Origin: Brachypodium distachyon
Lineage: Eukaryota > Streptophyta > Magnoliopsida > Poales > Poaceae
DNA length: 64,000 nt
Assembly (NCBI RefSeq): GCF_000005505.3
Contig: NC_016132.3
Span: 6,386,001 to 6,450,000 of the forward strand
Direction of reading: 5' to 3'
Shown: piece by piece, positions 29,791-41,640 of the stretch
Layout: the number at the start of each line of letters is the position of its first letter
Position numbering within the stretch: position 1 is the stretch's first letter
Translations under genes and position numbers: made by a program
Notes under the pieces: generated by a model
Database searches by the model: none
The model's input: only the letters and a program-made list of their open reading frames with translations
What the model was told of the DNA's origin: nothing

Positions 29791-30559
29791 TTGATGATCA
29801 TTTCTTCACCTTCTTGACATTGACTTCATTCAATACTATTAGAAGGATACACATTTTTACAATCTTTTGATTTTCATATCTTATATGCACCAGCTCTATA
29901 TATTAAGGGCAAATAACTTGATTACAACTGACGGGGCACTTGGTCTCCTCTATTTGGAAGCTGGCAACGAAAAGAAGTCGAGTGAGTCAATGTTTATCTT
30001 GTTTATTATGCAGTTGCCAATTTGTTTTACTTTTATAAGATAACTAATGAATCATCTGAACCATAAAGCCCGGGGGGGGGGGGACCTCTAGCCCGGGCAC
30101 GGCACGTTGCCCGAAAAAGGCCATTTTAGCATAAAAAATAATTCTTTCCGGAATAAATAAATGATTTGTATACCTATTTTCCTGAAAAATACTCATCTTA
30201 AGTCATTTTGTGCTTTTTCGGGCTTTCGGGCTGAGCATTTGGCTGGAAAGTGAAGCCCAGGCCTGGCCTAGGACCCTAGGCTTCGGGCCGAGCCACCCAT
30301 GCCCAGGTATAATTCCACGCACCGACCCCAACCTACCCCCCCTATCCCCCTATTTCATGTGCGGCGCCCAACACTCACTCCTTCTGCCGATCCGCCCCTC
30401 TTCTTTTAGTCTTTCTTCTCCAAATCAAAGTAGATCTAGCTTATACCCAACCCGAGGATTTCCCGTGGGGCCCCTCTCGGTCTCCCTATGTATCCTCACA
30501 ACAAACTTTGCGTGATTTTGATCGATCTTGTGAGAGTATGTATGTCCATTAATTAGTTA

Positions 30560-30715
30560 GAATAGTCATCAACCTGCACACACACATGATAGATCATTAA
30601 CAAATATGGTAAACACACATGATAGATCATTAACAAATATGGTAAACACACATGATGCATCACTAACAAATGTGGTACACACACATGATACATCACTAAC
30701 AAATATTGTACATGA
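30560..30715 (+). repeat. Minisatellite array 5
   Basis: About five units of the same family as arrays 1-4, two of them identical (GATAGATCATTAACAAATATGG class). It lies just before B3 copy 2. Confidence 0.7.
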
Positions 30716-30839
30716 AGAGAGTAACACTTAGTACACTTCCTATTAAGAAATATACACCACGGGTTTTCAAGAACCACCCGAGAAAATTCCGTTGTTTTTC
30801 TCCTTTTTTGCTTCCTCTGCATTTGAGTATTGTGTTCCT

Positions 30840-31083
30840 GTCCCAAGGTCTATCCTGTGACTTTTGCAACAAGCATCTCCCAAAGCATGACACTACTTTT
30901 GTACTTGAAGATGAAGATGGGTGCAACTATCATCCAAAGTATCTAGGTACCAACCAAGGTCGATTGTGTGCTGGGTGGAGAGGTTTTGCTATTAATCATA
31001 GTATTTAGGAAGGAGATGTTGCGGTATTTCAACTTGTGAGTTCAAAAAAAATTCAGGCAAGTGATTCCCAAGGTATTTCTCAA
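30840..31083 (+). pseudogene. B3-domain exon, copy 2 (premature stop)
   Basis: Reads SCDFCNKHLPKHD, TTFVLEDEDGCNYHPKYLG, AGWRGFAINHS, then TAG (near 31007) in place of a Lys codon, then EGDVAVFQLV. The exon probably begins after the CAAG at about 30846. Further B3-gene-like exons may follow at 31180-31260, 31390-31560 and 31680-31728 (SPDGVKSKEDE), each with faults. It is a dead duplicate, but better kept than copy 1. Confidence 0.65.
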
Positions 31084-31900
31084 TGATTGATGATCAGTTC
31101 TTCACCTTCTTGACATTTACTTTATTCAATACTATTAGCAGGATACACATTTCTAAAGTCTTTTGATTTCTAAATCTTATATTCACCGGCTCTATATATT
31201 AAGGGCAAATAAATTGAGTTCAACTGATGGGGCACGTGGTCTCCTCTGTTTGGAAGCTGGCAACGAAAATATGTCGAGTGATTTAATGTTTATCTTGTTC
31301 ATTATGCACTTGTCAATCTGTTTTACTTTTGTACGGTAGCTACATAATCATCTGAACCATTTCTTATTCTGCGTGATGCAAAACGACAAAGTTTTGAGGA
31401 TGTGAAATCTTAGGAGGATCCAAAGGTTACCAAAGTCAGTACCAAAGTACTTCACAATGATAACAACAATCTAGTCTCTGAATCAATAGGTGGCATCAGA
31501 TTTTCAGAATCAGAAATTGGGTTGGAAGCTGATGGGGCACTTACTCTTCTGTGTTTTGTAGGTGGTACATAGATATCGGGTGAGTCAAAGTTTATCATGT
31601 TGAATTTACACTTGCCAGTATATCAACCACTGATCAGATAACTACTGAATCTTTTCGATCGTGTGTTATGTTCTGCAATGCAGAAGAAGAAAGTCCAGAT
31701 GGTGTCAAATCTAAGGAGGATGAATAGCTTACTAAAGTAAGTCGCTCTGTTGTGCCCAGAAGTCATTCCTACGCAAGAATCTTCTCAAACATATATATAA
31801 GCGTACCCCACATATGATGTTGGGGTGATCATGGAGACTATCAACATCAAGGAGGGTTTCAGCATCCACAAAGCGCATGCTTCTTCCAGGGAGGACTTTG

Positions 31901-33240
31901 TGTTAGAAATGTGCCCTAGAGACAATCATGCAATGTACCCTAGAGACAATGGATATGATTGTACTTCATTATGTTCATGAGATTTATGGATAATGTGTTA
32001 TCTTATTCCTTGGATAACATCATTTATATATTGATTAAACAAGTATATGACTTGTTTGTTAAACTCTCGCTTGCTTTGTTTCTTTTGTATTGGTTATTCT
32101 AATTTGGTCCCTGCTCGTATATCATATGAGGACACATTGAACAATAGATTGGCTTATGAGACTTGTTGATTACTACGGTTCACAAGTCATGGACATGGAG
32201 ATGTCATAACAATTATATGGGCACATTTTGGAGAATGGGTTGCTAGACAGACCAATCATGAGACACCGCGAGAACATTGTATTCTTATTGACATCAGTAG
32301 GTATCATACAATTTGTATGCTTTGTCCTTAAACTTGTGGTTTCGGTAAGTTCTTTGAGATGTCTAATGTCTTACATTGGGGTTACCTCTAACAAGATAGT
32401 TACAAAGGTACTTTCTTGTTTGTCATGAAGCATGCTTTGAGGCAAGGCCAATCGATCAAGAGATATATATGTTATGGGCCCTCAATTGACCGCATCCAGA
32501 AATGCAAGGTTGTGCTACAAACGGTTATGGAGTTAAGCTAATCGTGGATCTCGAGTCACATGATCGAGAAAAAGAAGTCAAGCTGTCCAAGAAGGATGAC
32601 ATGTACTCGCCTTGAGGTTGAAAGATATTGTGAGGCAAAGGCAATTGCATATAGGCTACATTTTCAAGGTTCGTCTGACTTTGATCTTTATGTGTATTTT
32701 TAGGTTCGCGCTGCTAGGCATCAATACCAACTATTGGGAAAAAAGGGTATTTGGCCCATGTCTAATTACATATGAACCTAGATGGTTGCACACTTAAAGA
32801 GTTAGAAACCCAATTAGGATAGTGATCTGAATTGTATTGGCCAGGAGTTCTAATGGATCACCTTGTGATCCTACTCCCTAGAATACGTGTATATAAAAGA
32901 GCTTTTGGGGACTAATTTCTCATGTTTTATAAACCCTAGTCACCACCCTCTCATGCCAAAACCGCGTGGCTAGAGTTAGCAATCTGGATGTGGTATTCAG
33001 TGCCCCGTACGTGTGGATACCTTGGAACTCTTGCCACCTTGCGATGCTAGGATGATCCATTCATTACTACGACTACAACACTGTTACTTCCTTCACCAAC
33101 CCCACTTATGCTGCCCTGTGCATCTAGCGGTAATTCATGATCACATCCGGCAATTTATCCTCGGGTTCTTGGTAGGAAATTTTGATTTTGTGCTAGCTGT
33201 TTTAGGGGAAAAAATCTCTCAACCTTTCAATGAAGGAGAA
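31901..33240 (+). repeat. Copia-type LTR (BARE/Angela-like), probably solo
   Basis: The head TGTTAGAAATGTGCCCTAGAGAC matches the start typical of BARE/Angela copia LTRs. Inside are the usual TGAGGACACATTG-type and TATATAAAAGAG (about 32890) promoter-like parts and a CGTGTGGATACC tail region. CTTTG stands at both 31896-31900 and 33241-33245, a possible target duplication, but the right end does not finish in CA, so the right border is uncertain. No internal coding region. Confidence 0.55.
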
Positions 33241-33329
33241 CTTTGTTAAAACATGTCCACCGAGTTTCGACATCTCCTTCCTCTTCGTGGGAGACTTGGA
33301 GCAACAATGCCCATTTTCATCAGAAAGAT

Positions 33330-33960
33330 TTTGGTGATCTCTTGCTGGCTGGTTCAGGGGTGTGGAGAGAACTGAGTAACTACTTTCAAGAGGGCAAGTG
33401 TTACTTCAGTTAATTTAGGGGATGGCCGATGTGTCTCTTTTTGGCATGATAGTTGGCTTAATGATATGCTCATCTCCCAGACCATCCCAGCTTTGTTTTC
33501 ACATGCTCTTCGCCCAAATATCATGGTTGCAGCTTGTTACTTCAACAGGACCTGGATGTATTCTTTGAGGTACTTAACTTCTTACTTCAGGCAGAGCTTG
33601 TTATAAAATGGTGGAACTTACTGCACTTTTATCAACAATCCAGCCCTCTCCCAATACTCCTGATGACAGTTTATGGAAATTGAATCACTCTGAACCCTTC
33701 TCAGCTCTCAAACTTTATCAAATCTCTAATTATGATCTCTCACAAAAAAATCTCTAAATTTGGAGTACTTGATAATGCTTCTGCTGATATATAGCAATGT
33801 TCAGCCACCAAAAATAGTAAATCTGTGGCATGGTTGATGATCAAACAAAGAATTGAAGTCTGGGTTGTGCTTCATTGACGGCATGTCATTGACTTTCATG
33901 CTTGTCAATTTGATTGTGATCAGTCTGAAACCGTTCTCCATTTGGTCCTCGCCCAAATGA
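33330..33960 (+). mobile_element. Old LINE 3' fragment
   Basis: Contains decayed words of the C-terminal part of plant L1 ORF2 (LGDGRCVSFWHDSWLNDMLIS near 33416-33478, then ALFSHALRP, and DDSLWKLNHSEPFSALKLY-like text near 33660-33720). Many stops and frameshifts. Much older than the LINE at 35322. Confidence 0.55.
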
Positions 33961-35304
33961 ATTTTCTCTATCCTTGGGAATTGACATCTCCAAAATTCAA
34001 GGTGGAAGCGATCTGTTCAGTTCGCACAAGCTAAACCTGCCTCCTGAGAGACAGTCGGCTTGGGATAGTATTCTTGTTAATATCCTCTGGAACATATGGC
34101 TGGCTCAGAAACTGAAGGTTTTGACAATATGGTTCTTCCACTGCAGGGGCGGGCCCAGGATCTCGAGAGTGGGTATTCAAAATTGTTTTGCAAATTCACT
34201 TGTCAAAATTGCCAGTTACTTGAGTGTCGGATTGAATGATTGCTGAGGCATTGCCCGTGCGCATGTGCACCATGGAAAGGTAGAACCGTCGAAGCGCAGA
34301 GCAGCCGGCCAGCAGCCAAAGGTGTGGATGCCGGGAGCAAAGCAGGTGAGGAAACAGAGAGTAGTCGCTAGGTTTTTAGATTTTGAGAACAGATCTGTTT
34401 GGGGATTTTAGAAGGGGGCGTAAGGTGCAGGCATCGATCTAGGTCGTATGTCTAATGTAAACACTCTTCTCCCCCATTGTATATTCAAACTACCTATCTA
34501 ATATCTAATTAAAGTAGCAGAAATTCTATGGTTCAGATTTTACAAAAGTTATCGTACGGTCCAGATTTTTTTCAGATTTTGCAAAAACGATATCAAGCTG
34601 GAGAGTTCATATGGACTATGGAGAGTATGGAAAAAAGTGCTAAAGCAGTCTCAACTCTCAACAAACTAATCCAATCAGAGCCAGGCTAGGCAATAGCATC
34701 GTATGGAACATACAATATCGAGTTTACCTGTGATTCCTTTTCCTAAATATATACGAATACAAAGATTAACACGACATATCCAGTAGGCCAGTAGGGTGAT
34801 CCGTGATCCGAGTACGCATGTGAATCGCAATACTGTTGTGTTCCTAAATAGCACAACGTCCACCAAAAAAATCATAGTCGGAAGGGAGACCTTTAGTCAA
34901 CCCACATCGAGTACTAGAAAAATTTAGACAGTCAGAATTGATCCTTTTAGCACAAGAGGGATCTCATGCAAATCTAGCATATCGTCGTCACAATTGCCAG
35001 GAGAAAAAATTTAGACAGTCAGAATCAATCCTTTTGGCACATGAAGGGGATGCCGGGGACGGGAGGGAGCTTGCGGGCAGCGAGGAATGACGGAGTCGGA
35101 AGGGAGCTTCGATCTGGACAGAATTGTCCGGCGAGGGAGGATCGGAGGAGATGCCGAGACAGGGGCGGCTGACAGACGATAACAAGGAGAGGCCGAGAGG
35201 TGGGAGCGGACGGGCGACGGCCAAAGCGTTGGCAATCAGCCGACGAGCGGCGGCACGCGTGGGATCCAAAATCGCACAGGCGGCTAGGTGAGTGAGGAGC
35301 CGAG
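33961..35304. other. Intergenic sequence, no gene seen
   Basis: No supported coding frame. A word of about 35 bases (AAATTTAGACAGTCAGAAT...ATCCTTTT) occurs twice, near 34919 and 35008. The GC-rich part 35040-35280 gives overlapping frames on the minus strand without recognisable domains. Confidence 0.4.
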
Positions 35305-35321
35305 AAACAATCAGACAATGT
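35305..35321 (+). repeat. LINE target-site duplication, left copy
   Basis: AAACAATCAGACAATGT, identical to 39886-39902 across the LINE. Confidence 0.85.
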
Positions 35322-35532
35322 GTGGCATGCTGAGGAGTCGAGAAACAATCATTGAGGAGGTTCAGGACATGTAGATTTCTCTGCCTAGGGACAACATGAT
35401 GGAGGAAAGTAACTTTGCTGAGGAATATCCTACTCCTGCTAAAGCTGTTAAACATAAGAGAGGGAGGAACAAAACCTGGGGCCAGTGCAGCCTACTAGAT
35501 AGAGCTCCAGGATTCAGAGAGATGGAAGGACC

Positions 35533-35982
35533 ATGATGGACAAAGCCCAGGAGCTGCTGGAGATGAAAAATCTGGAGAAACTCGAAGGTAAACCTGCTAT
35601 TCTGAAATATTCCTTTGCTTCAATATGCAGTGATTCCTTGGTTGTTAAAGCTGAACTAATTAAGGTGAACTTAGGTGTTTCTGAATTTGATAAACAATAT
35701 AATGTTGCTAAAATTAAAAGATTAGAAACTGATAGAATGGAAACTCTTGCTAAGGATCAACCTGAAATTTTCCTGCCCACTGATATTGACATAACTATGG
35801 AGGACATTTTAGAAGAACATGAATTAGATGATGATGAATCTAGCTGTCACCTTAGTGATGGAGAGGCTGAAGTCATTGAGAAATTTGGGAAGTTATCCTG
35901 TAGAATGAGAAAATTTGGCACCAAGAAAAATAAACAAATACCAATAGATATCCATGATGACATCTCTATTTTGGAATGTTAG
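35533..35982 (+). pseudogene. LINE ORF1 C-terminal remnant
   Basis: 149 codons open from ATG 35533, Lys/Glu/Asp-rich with an acidic stretch (HELDDDESS). It is the tail of the nucleic-acid-binding ORF1 protein; the zinc-knuckle part is missing. It overlaps the start of ORF2 by about 29 bases in another frame, a usual L1 arrangement. Confidence 0.6.
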
Positions 35983-38900
35983 GGGTCTTAATGACCCCAA
36001 TAAAGTTTCTCATGTTGCTACTACTATTAAGGCTATTAAGCCAGATATTATTGCACTGTCTGAAACTAAGAAGATGGACTTTAGTCCAACTCTCCTGAAC
36101 ACTCTAGTAGGCCCTGCCAATTTCTCTTGGAACTTTTTGCCTGATAACAACACTGCTGGTGGCATCCTATTAGGGATTAATGATGATGCTTTTGACACCC
36201 TGGTGTGGTCTATTAACTCTTTTTCTGCCACCTGTTCCCTTAGGGACAAGAAAGACAATTTTGAGTGGTTAGTTGTAGCTGTGTATGGTTCTGCCTATGA
36301 GGATCATAAACAAGAGTTCATTGATGAGCTTCACAAAGTGAGCAATAGCTCTACACTCCCTCTTCTCATTGGAGGGGATTTTAACCTAGTTAGGGAAGCT
36401 GCTGATAAAAATAATGGGAACATCAACCTTAACTGGACTAGCAAATTCAATGATTGGACCAACTGTTCTGCTCTCATGGAACTCAAGCTTGCCAATAGGC
36501 AATTTACCTGGTCCAATAACCAAGCTAACAATATCATGGCCTCTATTGATAGACTGTTCATGACCACATGTTGGGACTCCCACTATCCTTCTGCAGTTCT
36601 ATCTGCTCTACCTAGGGTGGGCAGTGATCATACTCCACTTGTGGTACAATGTGGCCTACCAGCTATTCCTTCTAAGAAAGTTTTTCGTTTTGAAAAATGG
36701 TGACTGTCAATAGATGGTTTTACTGAGTTGGTGAGACAAAATTGGAATCTTCCTTGCCCCTGTTCTCAAGCTATTGACATCTGGCAGTTCAAAATTCGTA
36801 GACTTAGAAAATTTCTTAGAGGTTGGAGTATTAATATTGAGGCTGATCAAAGGAAAAGAAAAAAGAGCCTCGTTGCTGAGTATGATTGTCTTGATATCAT
36901 GGCTGAATCCACCCTCCTGCTACCTGAGGAACATACTAGGATGCACGCTATTAAGTCTGAGCTATCTGCCATCTGGTGCCAAGAAGAGACTAAAGCTAGG
37001 CAACGATCTAGAGAGAGAGATATTTTAGAGGGGGATAAAAATACAGCATACTTTCATGCATTAGCAAACCAGAGAAGGAGGAAAAAAGAATTGTTGCTCT
37101 TGATGGGCCTACGGGGCAGATCAATGATAATGAGGGTATGCTTCAACTGGCGGTTGATTTTTATAAAAACTTGTTTGCCAAGGAAGACAGGCTAGACATT
37201 AATCTAGATGCTGATTTTTGGAATTTAGAGGAGCAAGTTACTGCAGAGGAAAATGATATGCTAGATCAAGACTTTTCTGAGGAAGAAATTAAAACTGCTG
37301 TGTTCCAATCTTATGCTGAGGGTGCACCTAGCCCTGATGGCTTCCCTTTCCTTTTCTATTAGAAATTCTGGGAAGTTATTAAAATGGACTTAATAGCCCT
37401 TTTCAGGGACTTTGACCAGGACCAGGCTGATCTGTTCAGGCTCAATTTTGCCATGTTAACACTCATTCCTAAAGTAGCAGATGCTACCTCACTTAAAAAA
37501 TATAGACCAATAGCCCTTACTAATTGCAGCTTTAAGATCTTTGCTAAGGCCTGTACTAACAGGCTGGGAAGATGTGCTGACCGACTGATCTCTGAAAATC
37601 AAACTGCCTTTATTAAAGGGCATTTTATTTTAGAAAGTGTGGTTTCTGCCCATGAAATTATTCATGAAGTGCATAGGAATAAAAGGATGGGATAATTTTA
37701 AAATTAGACTATGAAAAGGCTTATGATAGAGTGGACTGGTTTTTCCTAGAAAAAATGTTGGAGCATAGGGGCTTTAGCCCTAGGTGGAGAAACAAAATCA
37801 AGGCTCTCATACATGAAGGGTCTATTGGTGTGAAAATTAATGATGTGGAAAGCCATTTCTTTGAGACTGGGAAAGGTTTGAGACAGGGAGACCCACTCTC
37901 CCCCCTTCTTTTTAACTTAGTGGCTGATGTTTTCACTAGAATGATCTCTAGGGCTGCTGAGGCTGGCCCGATTTCTAGACTTCTTTCTGGCCTTAGGCCT
38001 AGGGGAGTGGTCAGTCTGCAATATGCAGATGACACTCTGCTCTTCTTGGAAAATGATGCTGATAAAGCACAAAACCTGAAATGGATTCTCTCCATTTTTG
38101 AACAACTTTCAGGGATGAGAATTAACTTTAACAAAAGTGACCTCATCCCAATAGGGTTGGGTGATGCTGAAGCCAGTAGGATGGCCCAAATTTTTGGGTG
38201 TAAACTCAGTCAGTTTCCCATTAAGTATCTAGGGGTTCCCCTGCACCATAGTAAACTTAAGAAGGAGGATTTACAACCTATGGTAAATAAGGTTATCAAG
38301 AGAATTGCTGGGTGGAGAGGAAGATTACTTTCTTATGGCGGTAGGTTGGTGCTCATTAGAGCTTGTTTGGCTAGTATCCCCATTTACATCCTCTCTGTTA
38401 TTAAGTTCCCTGCTTAGGCCATTCATGATATTAATTCTCAGATGGCCCACTGCCTCTGGGATAATTATGAGGGACATAGGAAGTATCACTTGGCTAACTG
38501 GGAGTTGGTCTCCCTTAAGAAGGAATATGATGGACTTGGGATTCCTAACCTAAAGGATCTGAATATTGCTTTGCTTGCTTCATGGATAAAGAGATATCAG
38601 CTTGATGGCCATAAACTATGGAGGTAGATTGTTGACTTTAAATACGATGGTGTTCAACCTAGTATTCTCTCCAGTGAACCTAGACATGCCTCTCCTTTTT
38701 GGGAGGGGATCAGGAGAGCCTGCCAGGCAGCTAAACATGGGTACCAGTGGGTGTTGGGCAATGGTAAATCCATTAAATTTTGGGAGGACCTGTGGTTTGG
38801 CTCCTCCAACTTAGCTACCCAGTTCTAGGACCTGTACTTTATTTGCAATGAACAAAATGTCACTATTGACAGGGTGTGGGATGGTGAGGAGCTAAAGCTC

Positions 38901-39467
38901 TCCTTTAGGAGGGGTTTTGATGATGGATTAATGCAAAAATGGTTTGATTTAGTTAGTATTATGAATGGGATCTCTCTTACTGAAGAGAAAGACCAGCTAC
39001 TTTGGACTCTTCACAGTTCTGGAATCTATAACGTCCAATCACTTTATGCAGTAATTAACTATAGGGAGGTTACTTCTGTTTATGTTCCTGCTCTTTGGAA
39101 AATTGTTGTTCCCCCTAGAGTTCATTTTTTCTTGTGGTTATTATCACACAATAGATTGCTCACTAGAGACAACCTGATTAAAAGACAGCGGTTAGATGAT
39201 ATTTCTTGCCTGATGTGTTGTGAAAATGAATCAATCTCTCATTTGTTCTTCGGATGTGATATTACCCAGTTACTCTGGTCGGATGTCTCGAACATGTTGA
39301 ACGTGAATATTATCTGTCGCTATGAAGATGTGGCTGTTAAATGGATTGCTAACTCTAGATATATTGTTCACAATATGCTTACTGCCACACTTATGTGGAT
39401 GCTCTGGAAATTTCGTAATGATCTTCACTTTGGTCGTGTGATGTGGTCTGGTCTACAGGTCATTTGA
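35954..39467 (+). pseudogene. LINE ORF2: endonuclease, RT, zf-RVT
   Basis: AP-type endonuclease at 35954-36703 (FWNVRGLND, SETKK, GGDFNLV, IDRLF, GSDHTPL). A stop at 36701 follows a Trp codon. RT from about 37138 (APSPDGFP, YRPIALTNC, DYEKAYDRVDW, GLRQGDPLSPLLFN, catalytic QYADDTLLF near 38017-38045). A zinc-binding zf-RVT domain follows near 38990-39310 (VHFFLWLLSHNRL, CLMCCENESISHLFFGC). Frame breaks near 37130 and 37694; stops near 37361, 38416, 38625 and 38826. It nicks target DNA and reverse-transcribes LINE RNA in living relatives. Confidence 0.88.
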
Positions 39468-39885
39468 TACAGGTTGCTCCGTTTGGTGCGTCGCTAGAGA
39501 ATCATCTGCCCCGCGAGACAATTGGCGACTCTGGACACAGTCCTTGTGGCATTAGAATCCAAGGTGATGGAACTTCCCCGAATCCAAATGAGATGAAGAA
39601 AAGCATAATGGTGCTTGCTGATCCTGGCACCCCGCAAGCTTTTGGGCCTCGGCGCTTGCTGTTGGCATGATGATGAATTTGCTGTAGCTCGCTGTGTTTC
39701 AGGCTGTTTTTGAACTGGTGTCGGCGTTGTACTTTCATGAAGAATGCTGCTGGATGTTGTGCTGTAGGTGTCTGTTCTGGTTTTCCCGATAGGGAGAGTT
39801 CCTTATGTTTGTGCTGTCATCTGTAAGACTTGTGTTTCATTTTCAATGAAAATGGAACTGGGCAGGGGCCTTTGCCTCTAAAAAA

Positions 39886-39902
39886 AAACAATCAGACAAT
39901 GT
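39886..39902 (+). repeat. LINE target-site duplication, right copy
   Basis: Same 17 bases as 35305-35321, directly after the A tail. Confidence 0.85.
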
Positions 39903-41410
39903 TAGGAGAGTCAGTGACTGAGTGCACAGGAGAAGAATAGACAGTCATGTAGGAATTTTTATTCCTTTGAGACATATATTTTTTTAAAAAAAATAGTAAA
40001 CTCGCTGAATACAAACAAAATACACATCGGGTCGTAACCGGACGCACCGCACAGTTTTGTGCTGTCTTGGATGACGATACACAGCCTTAGCGCCGTATGC
40101 AAGCAGTCTTATATGAATCAAAGTAAACAAGTCTTCGTGCCATGGCACAAGCATAACTCATATGAAAATTCAGTAAATGACTTGATGTTGATCAGAGGAG
40201 GTAGAACAAACAGAAAATCAATATCCGCAAGGGGGTCATTTTAAAAAAATAGAAAAGAAAACAGAGTGTCGTCAACAACAATAGAAGAACACAAAGAAAA
40301 ACCCGTAAATACCAATGGATGATGAGTCTAATAGCGACAAATATTGATTACAAGTCAATGCTTATTGCATCATCTGTAAAAAGAAAACTAATCTCCCATA
40401 TATTGTGTTATGTATTTAAACAAACCTAAGAAAATCCATTAAAAGAGAAGAAATAAATATTTTTTTGGTTAGGTAAAAAAGAGAACAAATCAAACATTCC
40501 AAAAAAGAATTGAACAAATCTAAACACAATACATCCAAACTATATACAAAATGGATCTATTAGAAAACAAAATTAATAAATTATATATACTGAAAAAAAT
40601 CATCCCAATAAACGAGTCTAGCGCGTTGCGCGGGTCACTGGTTATTGTTTTATAAGAGGCGTAAGAATGATGATACTCTTCATTCTTAGAAAACTGACTA
40701 GGAGCCTACGATATTGTCTCCTCCGTGCATAAAAACGAAAACGAAAAAGTGCCGACGGAGCAAGAGCAACTCAGTGGGCCGGAAGAAGAAGCTGCGGGCC
40801 GTGGGAACTGCTGGATCAGCGGTTAAAAAGAAATCAATTGTGATTAGACAAAGAAAGACAATCTCACGCGCGCTGGACCCAAAGAACATATGCCATGTCT
40901 CAAAAGAGTATCATCATTCTAGATGATGCTCGGTGCATAACCTGATCGACCATGCCATGGACTTATACTCATCTACCAGCAACGATTAGTGATGGAATCG
41001 ATCCATCTAGAAACATCAGTCCCGTAAATCCATTGGTTTAGTTGGGATGATGTTGGTTCTCTCGTCCTTCATTACCTGCCTATTATATTTGCTGAAAAGC
41101 TATCGATGCCTTTGCCCTTTCAAAAGCAAGCGAAGAGAGTGAACAAAGAGGCCTTCTTTTTTTATCCCAACTAACCAAAACGAAAGGTAAAGCCTCTTTT
41201 GCCGAATCATATAGAACGATGGAAAACGAATATATTAAGAGGGCCTTGGGGAGTCTTGAGCTCAAAGCTATGGAAAGCTCGGAGAGGATTGAGCTCGAAG
41301 CTTCATGAACCATTCACGGCCGCAGAATAAGCTTTTTTTCATTAGATCCCGTGTTTTGATTAGTGGCCGGATTCAGAGACGCGTGAATATAGAAATACAA
41401 ATTAAAACCA
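39903..41410. other. Intergenic sequence, no gene seen
   Basis: AT-rich. A short GC palindrome GCGCGTTGCGCG lies near 40621-40632, of the type seen at ends of some grass repeats. Around 41090-41310 a frame is open on both strands without a recognisable domain. Confidence 0.4.
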
Positions 41411-41640
41411 ATTCTTTTGGGGGCTTCTTCTAGAAGCCGCCTTCCCCAAATTTCAAGAGAAACCGATCCCCAAATTTGTTTAGGCTTCCAAAATAAATTA
41501 GGCTAAACTATTTTGAAAGCTGATCTCCAAATCTGTTTAGACTTTCAAAATAGACTAGTCTAAAATATTTTGAAAGACTAACCAAATTTGGGGATCGACT
41601 TCTCCAGAAAGCTAGGTAGGGAAGCTCCGCAAAAGAACTT
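41411..41640. mobile_element. Probable hAT- or Mutator-like MITE
   Basis: The left end AATTCTTTTGGGGGCTTC and the complement of the right end AAGTTCTTTTGCGGAGCTTC form imperfect inverted repeats. Inside, GATCCCCAAATTTG (left) faces CAAATTTGGGGATC (right), so most of the 230 bp folds back. Target duplication not clear. Confidence 0.5.

Larger units (their letters stand above)
28466..31740 (+). repeat. Tandem segmental duplication carrying a B3-domain exon
   Basis: Two copies of one unit. Copy 1 starts near 28470 (GTGCGGCGCCC), copy 2 near 30359 with the same word. Both continue with a CT-rich leader, the GATCGATC...GTGAGAGTATG word, minisatellite units, a shared AT-rich block, the B3 exon and the following TTGATGATCA(T/G)TTCTTCACC. 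Copy 1 is longer because of more minisatellite units and an inserted GC-rich block at about 30068-30310. A third partial leader lies at 26800. Confidence 0.7.
35322..39885 (+). mobile_element. L1-type LINE, 5'-truncated, 4.56 kb
   Basis: Non-LTR retrotransposon with ORF1 remnant, endonuclease, reverse transcriptase, a C-terminal zf-RVT domain, 3'UTR and a short A tail (from 39880), flanked by a 17-bp direct repeat. Several stops and frameshifts make it inactive. The start is within ORF1, so it is 5'-truncated. The long exact target duplication suggests a fairly recent insertion. Confidence 0.9.

Noticed and set aside
34988..35455. 155-codon minus-strand frame next to the LINE
   Set aside because: It crosses the LINE 5' junction and target duplication, so it cannot be one old gene.
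40615..40645. GC palindrome as a Helitron end
   Set aside because: The CTAG and hairpin order does not fit a Helitron 3' end, and no 5' TC end was found.
41083..41313. Frame of 76 codons, possibly organelle-derived text
   Set aside because: I could not match it to any mitochondrial or plastid gene with confidence.
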